Shown in pieces: positions 46,357 through 56,700 of a DNA stretch of 64,000 nt (within the stretch, counting starts at the first letter, position 1; each line of letters starts with the position of its first letter). This DNA comes from Posidonia oceanica (lineage: Eukaryota > Streptophyta > Magnoliopsida > Alismatales > Posidoniaceae). The notes under the pieces were generated by a model that saw only the letters and a list, made by a program, of their open reading frames with translations, was not told the origin of the DNA and searched no databases. The translations under genes were made by a program, and so were the position numbers. Where the stretch lies: NCBI GenBank assembly GCA_037176725.1, contig JAZBRS010000014.1:75870501-75934500 (forward strand), given 5' to 3'.

Positions 46357-47256
46357 CAAGGCCCCTCCACATCAGCTGCACAACATGTCTTCGCCATGGC
46401 CTTTCTCCACTTGGGGGATCGATGTCATCGGCGCCATCCACGCTGCTGCTTCAAATGGTCATCGTTACATTCTGGTGGCGATTGATTACTTTACCAAGTG
46501 GGTGGAAGCGGCTTCTTATAGGACAGTCACCGCTGCGGCAACAGAAAAATTTATCAGAAACAATATTGTTGCCCGATATGGGGTCCCGCACTCTGTCATC
46601 TCTGATAACGGCTCAAACTTCATTGCCAAAGGATCGAAGAATACCTGCAAAGTCTCAAGATCAAGCACCATCGATCCTCGCCCTATCGGCCACAGATGAA
46701 CGGAGAAGTGGAATCTGCAAACAAGAACATTGTCAAGATCCTGAAGAAAATGACAGAAATCCACAAGGATTGGCACGACAAGCTCCCGTACGCGCTCTGG
46801 GCGTACAGGACATCAATCCGGACCTCTACAGGAGCCACCCCGTACTCTCTGGTGTACGGCATGGAAGCGGTGTTACCTGTTGAAGTGGAGATCCCCTCCC
46901 TGCGGATCCTGCGGGAAGCTGAGTTGGAAGAAGCAGAATGGGTCGAAGACCGCTGCGTCCAACTGAACCTGATTGATGAGCGTAGATTGCAAGCCATGCA
47001 CAATGCTCACTGCTATCAGAAGCGGATGGCCAGAGCATTCTTGAAGAAGGTCCAGCCCAGAAGCTTCCAGCCAGGGGACCTTGTCTTGCGCGCCATTCAT
47101 TTGCCTGACGGTCGAGGGAAATTCCGACCCAATTGGCGTGGCCCCTTTGTGGTCAAGCAGATCTTTTCGGGAGGCGCTGTAACTCTTGAGGATATGGACC
47201 ACGTCGAGCAGTCTGAGCCCGTCAACCTCTGCTATCTGAAGAAGTACTATCAGTAG
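46357..47256 (+). pseudogene. Integrase remnant of element C; RT and RNase H domains deleted
   Basis: The spacer joins directly to the integrase core at CAAGGCCC (46357-46364), a sequence present at both corresponding edges in A (2214-2221 and 4930-4937). The loss is therefore about 2716 bp and removes RT, RNase H, the second RNase H and the integrase zinc finger. Core Asp (WGIDVIGAI), second Asp (ISDNGSNF) and Glu (NGEVESANK) codons remain. A one-base loss near 46627 splits the core between frames 46385-46699 and 46696-47256. The protein cannot be made whole from this copy. Confidence 0.9.
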
Positions 47257-48744
47257 CCGAAAGCGGCCCCGTTGCAGATGCCCATCTCCCACCTGCACTT
47301 GCATTCTCGCCTTCTTGCTTCAACTCTACTTCAAATCATCATCGTCATCCTTTCAACTCTTGCATTCTTTTTCTTCAAATCATCATCGTCATCCTCTCAA
47401 ACATCGCATCTTCTGCCCGGTGATGACAACCGAAAGTGCTTGCCTGCTCTGGAAAGAGTCACCCTGCCTCACCTGGCACTACTTAGATGTCTTAGCGAGT
47501 GAGGGAGCCACCACCAATAAGGACAGGCGAACTGCCCAATCTCACAAGGATATACACCTCTGAGGGAGAAAAAATGTTAGGTTGTGAGCTTGAAAAAAGT
47601 GAGAATAGACATCTAGGTTTGGGCACCTCCAAGGAACAGAAGACGAAGACAGAAGCCGGCCCTAGAGATAGGGATGTGCAGTCTAACCCTGCTCCTTCTA
47701 CCCATCACACAGCAGACCCAAAGTCTAAATCCATTACAATTCAAGCACCCTTCTTTTGCCACCAGAATGGGGATAGCAAAAGCCTGGAAAAAAAAGAGGA
47801 AAAAGATCAAGCAAAAAAAAAAAAAAAGAAAAAGAAAAAAGAGATAGAACAAAAACAAAAACAAAAAGCGAGAAAAGCAAGCAAAACAAAAAAAAAAGAA
47901 GAAAAGGGCAAAGGTAGCCCAAAAAAAAAACACAGGCACCGTTATCCCCCATACTTTACTAGAGATCCCCAGCATGTCAAGCCTGGAAAAGGGGTCTACC
48001 ACATCCTCCCAAGAGCAAACACATACCTTCTCCTAGCTAGGGGCAGAGAAAGACTGCATACCTATGAGGGAGAAACCTTTCAAAAAAAAGAGAGCTGAAA
48101 GAATAGGTGTAGGTCCTGAGAGTGCAGCCAGTAGCCTGTCCTCACCACATCACCACCTGTATGATGCCAACAACCTGTTCCGGAGCGCCACCAATAAGCC
48201 GAGAGTCTAAGTAGGGCCCAGTGAGTCAAGGACCACTCCCTTCCTCTGCAGCAGGCACCAAAGCACTCCGTATGCTGAGGGCACTCAAGCATACCCATCC
48301 ACCCAAGCATATCCATCCATTCAAGCATACTCATTCGTCCAATAATATTCATCCTCATAAGCATATCACTAGCATCTTGCATTCATGCATCTTCTTTCTT
48401 TCCTCTCCCCTTCCGCCAATCTCTCCGCTCTGCAACACGCTCAGGCCCTGAGGTAGTACTTCTCCCCAGCAGAGGCACATCGACGACACTCAAGCTGCGC
48501 TGGTCCAGATTTCCTACCAACCCTCGCCCCCGTGTCCGCAAGGCTGCTGCAGAATCCCCCTGCTTATCAGTGCTTAATTGCTGTGTTCTGTTATCACTTT
48601 GCCTAGATGCATATTGGAACTGCATTTTCAGTCTCAGCTTCTACTTGCTGTCAGTGATTACATACCTACGAGATCTGACTGATTATTGATGGCGGGTACC
48701 TTCAAGCCTTGCAGTAATCAGCCTGTCTTCTGCAACCAAGTATA
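47257..48744 (+). other. Non-coding spacer between pol and the accessory ORF (element C)
   Basis: Collinear with 5831-7331 of A. It has the TCATCATCGTCATCCT duplication, the A-rich tract (about 47790-47930) and CAAGCATA repeats near 48290-48330. A Lys-rich frame at 47499-48098 is a by-product of the A-rich tract and is not kept in A. Confidence 0.7.
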
Positions 48745-49947
48745 ATGGGTTTTCCTACTCTGCTGACTCCCGCACATTGCTCAGAAACCCTGCGAGAATG
48801 GATCGGCAGGCTCACTCAAGTAGATTGTGAAAAGCTGCGCCTGTGGGGCATACCAACCAAGCTGCTAAAGGCTGCTGATGTGGAGGTCAGCCGCCACCTT
48901 CTGTGCGCCGCCGCGAGATTCTGGAAGCCGGCGCACCATGTCTTCCATTTCAACAAAACTGAGCTGACACCTACACTGGAAGAGGTGCGTCGGATATGCG
49001 GCTTTTCAAAGATCTTGGGGCCGCCTGTTTTCATGAGGCGCGACGGATATCTCCGGGTCCTGAACCAACTGACTGGGCTCTCCACTCAAGCCTGCCAACA
49101 GAACCTAATCTGCACCAGTGGACCAGAGCCTATGCTTCGCCTTGCACACGTTGATGATATCTTGAACAAGCGTGCTGACCTCGGAGATGAGCTGTGGCTC
49201 CGAGGGTTTGTCATTCGCTTCCTGGGCGAACTAATCTTTACTCATGGCCGACTGACAGTGGCCATCGAGGTCGCAGAGATTGCATTAGCTATGGTGACCC
49301 AGCACATAGACCTGGCACCAGTCGTCTTGGCAGAGACTTATTGCGGGCTGGACCGCATTTCTCATCGCTACCGCCACTTCCACGGTTGCGGAGCACTCAT
49401 ACAAGTCTGGCTGACCGCGCACTTAGAGATGGACTTCCTGCGCCCTCAAGTGCACGCCTTCGAAGCCTACTGCAGCAGCGCCCGAACCAGAGCAGACAAG
49501 AGCGTCAAAGACGAGTACGAGAGGCTGTCAGCACTGACTGACGACGTTGTGATCTGGCACATCGTTCCCTCTGCAGCAGAGCCATTCACAATCTTCTTCA
49601 GCACGCGTGACACGCGGCTGATCATTCTTCCAGGCTTCACAGAAGGCGTAGAGTACCATCCAATCAAGGTCATGCGCCAGTTCGGCTTCCAGCAGGGCGC
49701 CTTCATTGACAGTACAGCGCCCGAGCTTCTACAGACTTATCCTCTCAGCACCACTGCCCCGACCAAGAAGCTCGCTAGTCTGATGCAGCACGGGGTCCAA
49801 TCTACAGACGTTGCAGCTGTGAGAGGTACTGGATGCACTCCTGATTATGAAGCCGAAGTCCGACAGCTCTGGCCAATCACTGAAGTCCCGCCAGGCGGCC
49901 CCCTATTCCCCGACTCCAGGCATCCAAAGAGGGCCCGAGTTGACTAG
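48745..49947 (+). CDS. Accessory ORF downstream of pol, 400 aa (element C copy)
   Basis: The ORF is the same length and position as 7332-8534 in A, about 54 substitutions apart, with no indel and no stop. In the first 110 codons most nucleotide differences from A are silent third-position changes. This suggests the protein was under selection while the elements were active. The conserved central block (WLRGFVIRFLGELIFTHGRL, then TVAIEVAEIALA) is unchanged. The resemblance to plant retroelement DUF7745-type proteins is from memory. The C terminus is basic (PKRARVD). The function is unknown; structural, RNA-binding or chromatin roles are all possible. Confidence 0.82.
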   Translation: MGFPTLLTPAHCSETLREWIGRLTQVDCEKLRLWGIPTKLLKAADVEVSRHLLCAAARFWKPAHHVFHFNKTELTPTLEEVRRICGFSKILGPPVFMRRDGYLRVLNQLTGLSTQACQQNLICTSGPEPMLRLAHVDDILNKRADLGDELWLRGFVIRFLGELIFTHGRLTVAIEVAEIALAMVTQHIDLAPVVLAETYCGLDRISHRYRHFHGCGALIQVWLTAHLEMDFLRPQVHAFEAYCSSARTRADKSVKDEYERLSALTDDVVIWHIVPSAAEPFTIFFSTRDTRLIILPGFTEGVEYHPIKVMRQFGFQQGAFIDSTAPELLQTYPLSTTAPTKKLASLMQHGVQSTDVAAVRGTGCTPDYEAEVRQLWPITEVPPGGPLFPDSRHPKRARVD

Positions 49948-50261
49948 GCCCTTGTGCGACCATCATGTGGTCTTCTTTCAAATTGTGCTGTACATTTCTG
50001 GCCTACCGCAGGCATTGTACTTATCAAGATCATATCAATGGAAACTGTTTCTGCTTTCTGCTTGCACATCAAGACTCTTTGCTGCATTGCATATCATCAT
50101 CATCATTATCTTGGGCCCTCTAATCAGACTTGCAGACATCCCAATGCGGCGAAGTCCTCAGCACCCAATCCGGAGCCCAGAGCATCCGCAGGCCCGCGAC
50201 ACCAAACTCCGCCGTCCGGCGTCCCCAGCTGGTCATCCCCGGCTGGACCGCTGTCCTCTGC
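49948..50261 (+). other. Spacer after accessory ORF (element C)
   Basis: Non-coding and collinear with 8535-8849 of A. No conserved frame is seen. Confidence 0.55.
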
Positions 50262-51115
50262 GGGCTGGCACCCCAAACTGCCCGGTGAAAGGTCCGTCAA
50301 CCTGTCATCCTCCTCAGCTATTCATCCTCAGCTGAGTCCCTTGCGGGCTGGCACCCCAAACTGCTCGGCGATGGGTTCGTCAACCTATCATCCATCCACT
50401 CGCTTATCTATCTTTGCATCCTGATGCCAGGGGCGCATCAGCCATCCCCTGGTATTATCCTGATACCAGGGGCATCTTTTGGCCGCCCTGTGGTATCATC
50501 CCCAGCTGATCATCCCCAGCTGAGTTCTCTGCGGGCTGGCACCCCAAACTGCTCGGCGAAAGGTCCGTCAACCTGACACTTTTCTCGGCTGGTCATCCCC
50601 AGTCGAGTCCCCAGTTGGTCGCCCCCAACTGGATCATTATCTCTGCGGGCTGGCACCCCAAACTGCTCGGCGAAAGGTCCGTCAACCTGACACTCTTCTC
50701 AGCTGGTCATCCCCAGTCGAGTCCCCAGTTGGTCGCCCCCAGCTGGATCGTTATCTCTGCGGGCTGGCACCCCAAACTGCTCGGCGAAAGGTCCGTCAAC
50801 CTGACACTCTTTTCGGCTGGTCATCCCCAGTCGAATCTCCAGTTGGTCGCCCCTAGCTGGATCATTATCTCTGCGGGCTGGCACCCCAAACTGCTCGGCG
50901 AAAGGTCCGTCAACCTGACACTCTTCTCGACTGGTCATCCCCAGTCGAATCCCTAGTTGGTCGCCCCCAGCTGGATCATTATCTCTGCGGGCTGGCACCC
51001 CAAACTGCTCGGCGAAAGGTCCGTCAACCTGACACTCTTCTCGACTGGTCATCCCCAGCTGAGTCCCCAGCTGATCGCTCTCAGCTGAGTCCCTTGCAGG
51101 CTGGAACCCCAAACT
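50262..51115 (+). repeat. 114-bp tandem repeat family in 3' UTR of element C
   Basis: The unit begins GCGGGCTGGCACCCCAAACT. Starts at 50645, 50759, 50873 and 50987 are exactly 114 bp apart, with irregular members before them (50262, 50345, 50529). The extra 31 bp relative to A's 83-bp unit carries a CAGTTGG...CCAACTG or CAGCTGG...CCAGCTG inverted repeat. Because 114 is a multiple of three, false frames open on both strands. Confidence 0.9.
50446..50472 (+). other. Hairpin CCCCTGGTAT/ATACCAGGGG (element C)
   Basis: Arms at 50446-50455 and 50463-50472. It is related to CCCCTGGTGTC/GACACCAGGGG at 51184-51210 and to the A hairpin at 9186, with G-C pairs replaced by A-T pairs on both arms. Confidence 0.7.
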
Positions 51116-51183
51116 ACTCGTCTGACAAGCACGACACTCTTGTCATCACTCTCTGCTTTCGATGCCAAGGACGCGCTGGCCAA

Positions 51184-51274
51184 CCCCTGGTGTCATCCCG
51201 ACACCAGGGGCATCTTTTGATCGCCCCTTGGTATCATTCTTTCCCTCTTTCCCCTATGACGTTCCTGGCGTCAT
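51184..51274 (+). other. Two hairpin candidates in 3' UTR of element C
   Basis: CCCCTGGTGTC (51184-51194) pairs with GACACCAGGGG (51200-51210). CCTATGACG (51253-51261) pairs with CGTCATGGG (51269-51277). The second differs from A's version but stays paired. Confidence 0.65.
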
Positions 51275-51404
51275 GGGATGATTTCTTCTCATCATTCCCT
51301 TATCCCTTCTTTGCCGGCCGATAAGTCCGATATCTTATCATTCTCATCATTCCGTCATCCCCTCTTTGCCGGCCGATAAGTCCGATATCTTATCAATCAA
51401 CACT

Positions 51405-52072
51405 TCTCATCATGATCTCATCCCCCTCTTTAGCTTAATTTCTCATCATGATCTCATCCCCCTCTTTAGCTTAATTTCTCATCATGATCTCATCCCCCTC
51501 TTTAGGTTAATTTCTCATCATGATCTCATCCCCCTCTTTAGCTTAATTTCTCATCATGATCTCATCCCCCTCTTTAGCTTAATTTCTCATCATGATCTCA
51601 TCCCCCTCTTTAGATTAATTTCTCATCATGATCTCATCCCCCTCTTTAACTTAACTTCTCATCATGATCTCATCCCCCTCTTTAGATTAACTTCTCATCA
51701 TGATCTCATCCCCCTCTTTAGCTTAATTTCTCATCATGATCTCATCCCCCTCTTTAGCTTAATTTCTCATCATGATCTCATCCCCCTCTTTAGGTTAATT
51801 TCTCATCATGATCTCATCCCCCTCTTTAGGTTAATTTCTCATCATGATCTCATCCCCCTCTTTAGCTTAATTTCTCATCATGATCTCATCCCGCTCTTTA
51901 GCTTAATTTCTCATCATGATCTCATCCCCCTCTTTAGCTTAACTTCTCATCATGATCTCATCCCCCTCTTTAGCTTAACTTCTCATCATGATCTCATCCC
52001 CCTCTTTAGCTTAATTTCTCATCATGATCTCATCCCCCTCTTTAGATCAACTTCTCATCATTATCTCATCCC
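51405..52072 (+). repeat. 36-bp tandem repeat array (TCTCATCATGATCTCATCCC) in element C
   Basis: Eighteen nearly perfect 36-bp units plus one degenerate unit. They are flanked on both sides by GATAAGTCCGATATCTTATC, itself a hairpin (GATAAG/CTTATC). Since 36 is a multiple of three, a false frame (51366-52118) encodes a repeating SHHDLIPLF peptide. The A copy of the array is not in phase, so I treat it as satellite-like DNA and not as a protein. Confidence 0.95.
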
Positions 52073-52149
52073 CTCTTTGCCGGCCGATAAGTCCGATATC
52101 TTATCATTCTCATCATGATCTTGCCCCCTCTTATCAATCAATCAATCAC

Positions 52150-53160
52150 TCGTGCTAGGCTGATATCCGAAACTATCTCAGGCTGATATTCCTAAACTAT
52201 CATCTATCAATCACTCGTGCTAGGCTGATATCCGAAACTATCTCAGGCTGATATTCCTAAACTATCTTCTGGTCGATCCATGGTCGGCCCGCAGTTGTGT
52301 TATACGGCTGACATCCAGTAACTGTCCCTCGTAATTGCACTTCTCTAGTTGATAGGTCTGTAAACTATCCACCGGTTGACAGGACCGTAAACTGTCGCTC
52401 CAGTTGATAGGTCTGTAAACTATCGCGTGCAATTACGTTATACGGCTGACATCCAGTAACTGTCCCTTGCAATTGCGGTTTCCAGTTGATAGGACTGTAA
52501 ACTATCCTCCAGTTGATAGGTCTGTAAACTATCCACCGGTTGACAGGACCGTAAACTGTCGTTAGGCTGATATTCCTAAACTATCACCAGCAATTGCATT
52601 ATACGGCTGATATCCAGTAACTATCCCTCATCATTGCGCGTTTCCAGTTGATAGGTCTGTAAACTATCCGCCGGTTGACAGGACCGTAAACTGTCGCTCC
52701 AGTTGATAGGTCTGTAAACTATCCGCCAGTTGGTAGGACTGTAAACTACCACGCGCAATCATGTTATACGGCTGACATCCAGTAACTGTCCCTCGCAATG
52801 CCGTTTCCAGTTGATAGGACTGTAAACTATCCTCCAGTTGATAGGTCTGTAAACTATCCGCCGGTTGACAGGACCGTAAACTGTCGCTCCAGATGATAGA
52901 CTGTAAACTATCCGGCATTGCGTTATACGGCTGATATCCAGTAACTATCCCTCATGGTTTGTGGTTTCCAGTTGATAGGTCTGTAAACTATCCGCCAGTT
53001 GATAGGTCTGTAAACTATCCGCCAGTTGATAGGACTGTAAACTATCCCACAACCATGTTATACGGCTGATATCCAGTAACTATCACTCACAACTGCCTCT
53101 GGTTGACAGGACCGTAAACTGTCACTCCCGGTTGATAGGACCGTAAACTATCCGGACGAT
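52150..53160 (+). repeat. Covarying mini-hairpin repeat array in element C
   Basis: About 30 short inverted repeats in tandem. The commonest unit is GTTGATAGG-x-CTGTAAACTATC; others are GTTGACAGGACCGTAAACTGTC, GTTGGTAGGACTGTAAACTACC, GGCTGATATCCAGTAACTATC and GGCTGACATCCAGTAACTGTC. In every unit I read, a change in one arm is matched in the other. The loop keeps TAAAC or GTAAC. Confidence 0.92.
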
Positions 53161-53665
53161 AAGCCTGTCACCTTATCATTTTTTTTTTCCTTTTCGGCGT
53201 GACCTTGTCCCAGGAAGACAAAGTCACGCACCCCCTTTCTGCGATAGGAGAGTTGGCCTCTCTCCCCTCGCGCCCCTTTCTCTTCTCTCTGCTAGCTTGC
53301 TCCCCGGGCGGGGACCAGCTGCACCCTGTTTTCCTTCGCTTTGTCGTGCAAGTCTGGCCTCCCTGCAAGATATTCGCACCACATCGCGCCTTTTTATCAT
53401 TTCTCCTGCATCATCTCTGCACTTTCTTAGCTAGCACTGCATATCACTTTAGCATCATCGGTATCACTTGCACAGCATCAGCATTTTCTTCTAGCTGCAC
53501 TAACTTTTATACTAACTCTTGCAATGCACTCGCATCAGCATGCATACACACAGCACAGCATCCATCTGCACTGGCATCTTGCATTGCGGCAACGGGCTAC
53601 GATCTTCGGTGCATCCGCCGAATAAGTAGCTCACGCCCATAGCAACCCGCTGCTCCCGCCGGTCA
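53161..53665 (+). other. Spacer between repeats and polypurine tract (element C)
   Basis: No gene. It is collinear with 25321-25815. It opens with GATAAG...CTTATC and contains the CCCCGGGCGGGG palindrome (about 53302) and a GCAT-rich stretch. Confidence 0.6.
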
Positions 53666-53732
53666 GATGGGGTGTCTTGTCAACCCTGAGCAGCGGCCGC
53701 GCTCCGCTTGCCCTCGCTCAGGGAGGGGCATC
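53666..53732 (+). promoter_or_regulatory. Polypurine tract inside a two-part stem (element C)
   Basis: The outer arm GATGGGGTGTCTTGTCAAC (53666-53684) is complementary to the LTR start GTTGACACCCCATC (53734-53747). The inner stem is CCCTGAGC (53684-53691) with GCTCAGGG (53716-53723). The polypurine tract AGGGAGGGGCATC (53720-53732) begins in the inner 3' arm. Confidence 0.85.
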
Positions 53733-56700
53733 TGTTGACACCCCATCTTGGCAGGCCCGGACCCTTGGAGCCCTCTTGGTGATTGCTGGATCAAACCCCA
53801 ACCAAACCCTAACCCTAATCCTCCTCTCTACCCTTCAAAATCAGCCTGTTTTGACCTAAACCTTTACCCCTCTTCCCAACCTCAAAACCAAACCAAAATC
53901 TATAGGAAAATCCACCACTATCCACCCAACAAGCCTACCCAAAAACCTAGAAATTTCCAAACCTAACCCATTCCCAAAAACCATAGAAAACCTAGGTGAA
54001 ACTACCCTTTTTCTACACCTTGAAATCCCTCCAAAACCTCCTTAGAATCAAACCAAAACTTCAGAAACAAGACTTCAAACACTAGACTAGCCACTCACCA
54101 ATTCTCACCCCATTCCAAGACCATTAAGACCCTCTTACACCCAAATTATCCTTTTCTCTCTCCGGGATTATCATTTTCTCTCTCCTCTCTCTCTCCTGAT
54201 TATCATCTCCCTCTTCATCCCTTTCTTATCCTTTTTCTGGTCTGGCTGTGGGCCCCCTCTGTGCCTCTATCCTTCCTCTATCTTATCCCTATTTTTACTT
54301 TATTTTTAATATTTTCTCTGAATTTTAAAAATCGTTTTCCTCCAACCTATCTCTTTTCCTCTTATCTCCCTCTTTTTTCCATTTCTTTCTTCCTTCTCTT
54401 TTTCTTTTCTCTCTTTTGCAAAAATCCACAAAAACCCATAAAAATCTGTAAAACCTCAAAACATAAAAGAAACAATTCAGAACCCTAAGAAAAACAATTA
54501 AAAATATATTAAACAAGCTATTAACAACTTAAACTTAACTAAATCAAGTTAAAAGAAAAACCAAACATGCAAGCTAAAAAATGCAAAACAAATCAAAAGA
54601 AAACACTGAAAAATCAAGGAAAAAACTAAAATGAGATCTAAACCCAGCAAAAGTAAAAACCCTACTAAAAGAATTAAAAAACAAACCCTAAAAAAGAAGA
54701 ATTAAAAATCAAACACTAAAACAAGTAATTAAAGAAGGCAAAAGACTTAATCTAATAAACATAAGAAAAACAAGTTAAAAACTTAATTAAAAAAGAAGAG
54801 AAAAACACATCTGAAAGACTTGAAAACACTCTATCAAACCAGAAAAAAAGCCAACTATAAAACTTCAAGGAAAATCAACAAATAAAAATCAAAACATAAC
54901 TTAAAAGACTTAAGAAGGAAAAAACCCTAAGAAGACTAAAACTTAAAAACCTAAAACCAACCCTGATTAATACGAAATTAAATCCTAAAAAAATCCTAAT
55001 CAATATCCTAAGTGTCCAACAAGGGAAATACAATTTTTAAAACAATTTAAGAAAGGTTTAACAAACATTTAATCAAGTGAAAACCAATTAAAAGCAAAAC
55101 CAAAACCCTAAAACCCTAATCAAGCCCAAAACACATTAATCAACTCAAAATGACCATCAAAAAATTTAATTAAAATCCTAATCTACAGCACAACTCTTCT
55201 AATATTTTTATTTATTTTTAGTTCCTTTTTACTAATTTTATTTCCCCATTCTACCCTCTCTCTCTTCCTTCTTTCCCATTTTTCTTTCCCTTTTTTTTCC
55301 TTACTGGGCTTATCAGCCCGTTCCCTTTCTTCTCTATTTCCTTTTTCTTTTTTCTCGGCCCACAGTCTGGCCTTCCCCACCCTTCTTCTTCCTCAATCTT
55401 CCTCTGTGTTTTTTTTTCTTCTTTCCCACCGATTCTCCCGCGAACGGCCAGCTGCAGTATTCCCTCCTCCGGTTTGAATTCAAGCTTCAATCCTTTCAAT
55501 CTACAGCAGCCCGCCGTCTCCTCCATCTCAGCACCAAATCCGGAGCCGGTCGCCCCGTCCCCTCCGCTGCAGTAACCGCTGGCCGAGTTTGAATTCTCAG
55601 CTCGCGCCCAGCAGCAGCAGCTCCTCATTCATAAGCCTCCCGTCCTCCCTTCAATCCGGAGTGTAAGACAGAGTGCTAGACAGAGCCGGAGTGTGAGCAA
55701 GCAAGAGTGAGAGTGTGAGTGACAGAGCGACCCAGAGAGAGAACCCAACCTGAGAGAGACCAGAATCCAGAGGATTTTTCTCCACCTGAAAGACCGTTCT
55801 CGCTTCTTCCACTTCATCCTTCCAATTCAGGAGAGAGCAGAAGAGAGTTCGAGAGTCCAGTGCATCCCGGAGAGGCCACCCAATTCCCCAGAATTCCCCT
55901 CCTGAAACCTCTCCCTTTCCTTCCTCAAAACTCAGCAGACTCTTCCCCTTCTTTCCCAATAGCCCAGCACCCATTCAAGCCTCAATTTCCCTCTCAATCA
56001 CTCCCCCAATTTCACCCAGAAACCTAGTCATCTCCCAGCATCGTTCCCCAGCCATTCCACTACCTAATCTGCCCTGAAACACCACCTGAAGCCGACTGCA
56101 ACCCAACTGGACCCAACTCACAATTCCCCTCTCCGCAGCCCGCAGCTTCTTCCCAAACTCCACCCAGAAATCCACCAGACATCCACCTTTCCAGAGCCTC
56201 CGACAGCAAACCAAACCATCCACCACAGCCCCCAAGTTCCACAACAAACACCTTGCTTCGTTTCAGCCCAGAAATCGACCCAATCCTCAATTCCACTCCC
56301 CGCTCTCCAGAAGACCTCTCCGAGTATCCAACTTCACTCGCTAGACTTCCAGCAATCTCCCGGAAGGCTCCATCCGAGCCGACGAGCAGCAAACACCCCC
56401 CCCCCGGCCTCCGGCTGTCACCTGTGAACCCAAATCGGCCGAATCTCCACCTGAGCTGCGAAGCTTGCGTCCGGTCGATCAGGAAGCTCCGGAGGAACGT
56501 TCTGAAGCCACTCCATCCCTCGCGAGTAGCCGACAGCACCCGCAGCGACTGGACAAACGCCGCCGGCCGCTTCTGGAACCACTGACGTCGGGAGGACATC
56601 TCAGACGCAGACTCAGGTACATTTTGCTTCCCTTAGCTTCCTCTTCCTTCCCTCTTGCTTCTCCAGCCTATAGATTAGGATTTCCGGTCTTCCTGCTCCG

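Noticed and set aside
47499..48098. 199-aa Lys-rich ORF
   Set aside because: Runs through an A-rich tract and is not conserved in element A.
50615..51112. Overlapping ORFs on both strands in the 114-bp repeats
   Set aside because: Product of a repeat unit divisible by three.
51366..52118. 250-aa repeat protein (SHHDLIPLF units)
   Set aside because: It arises because the 36-bp satellite unit is a multiple of three; the homologous array in element A is not in phase.
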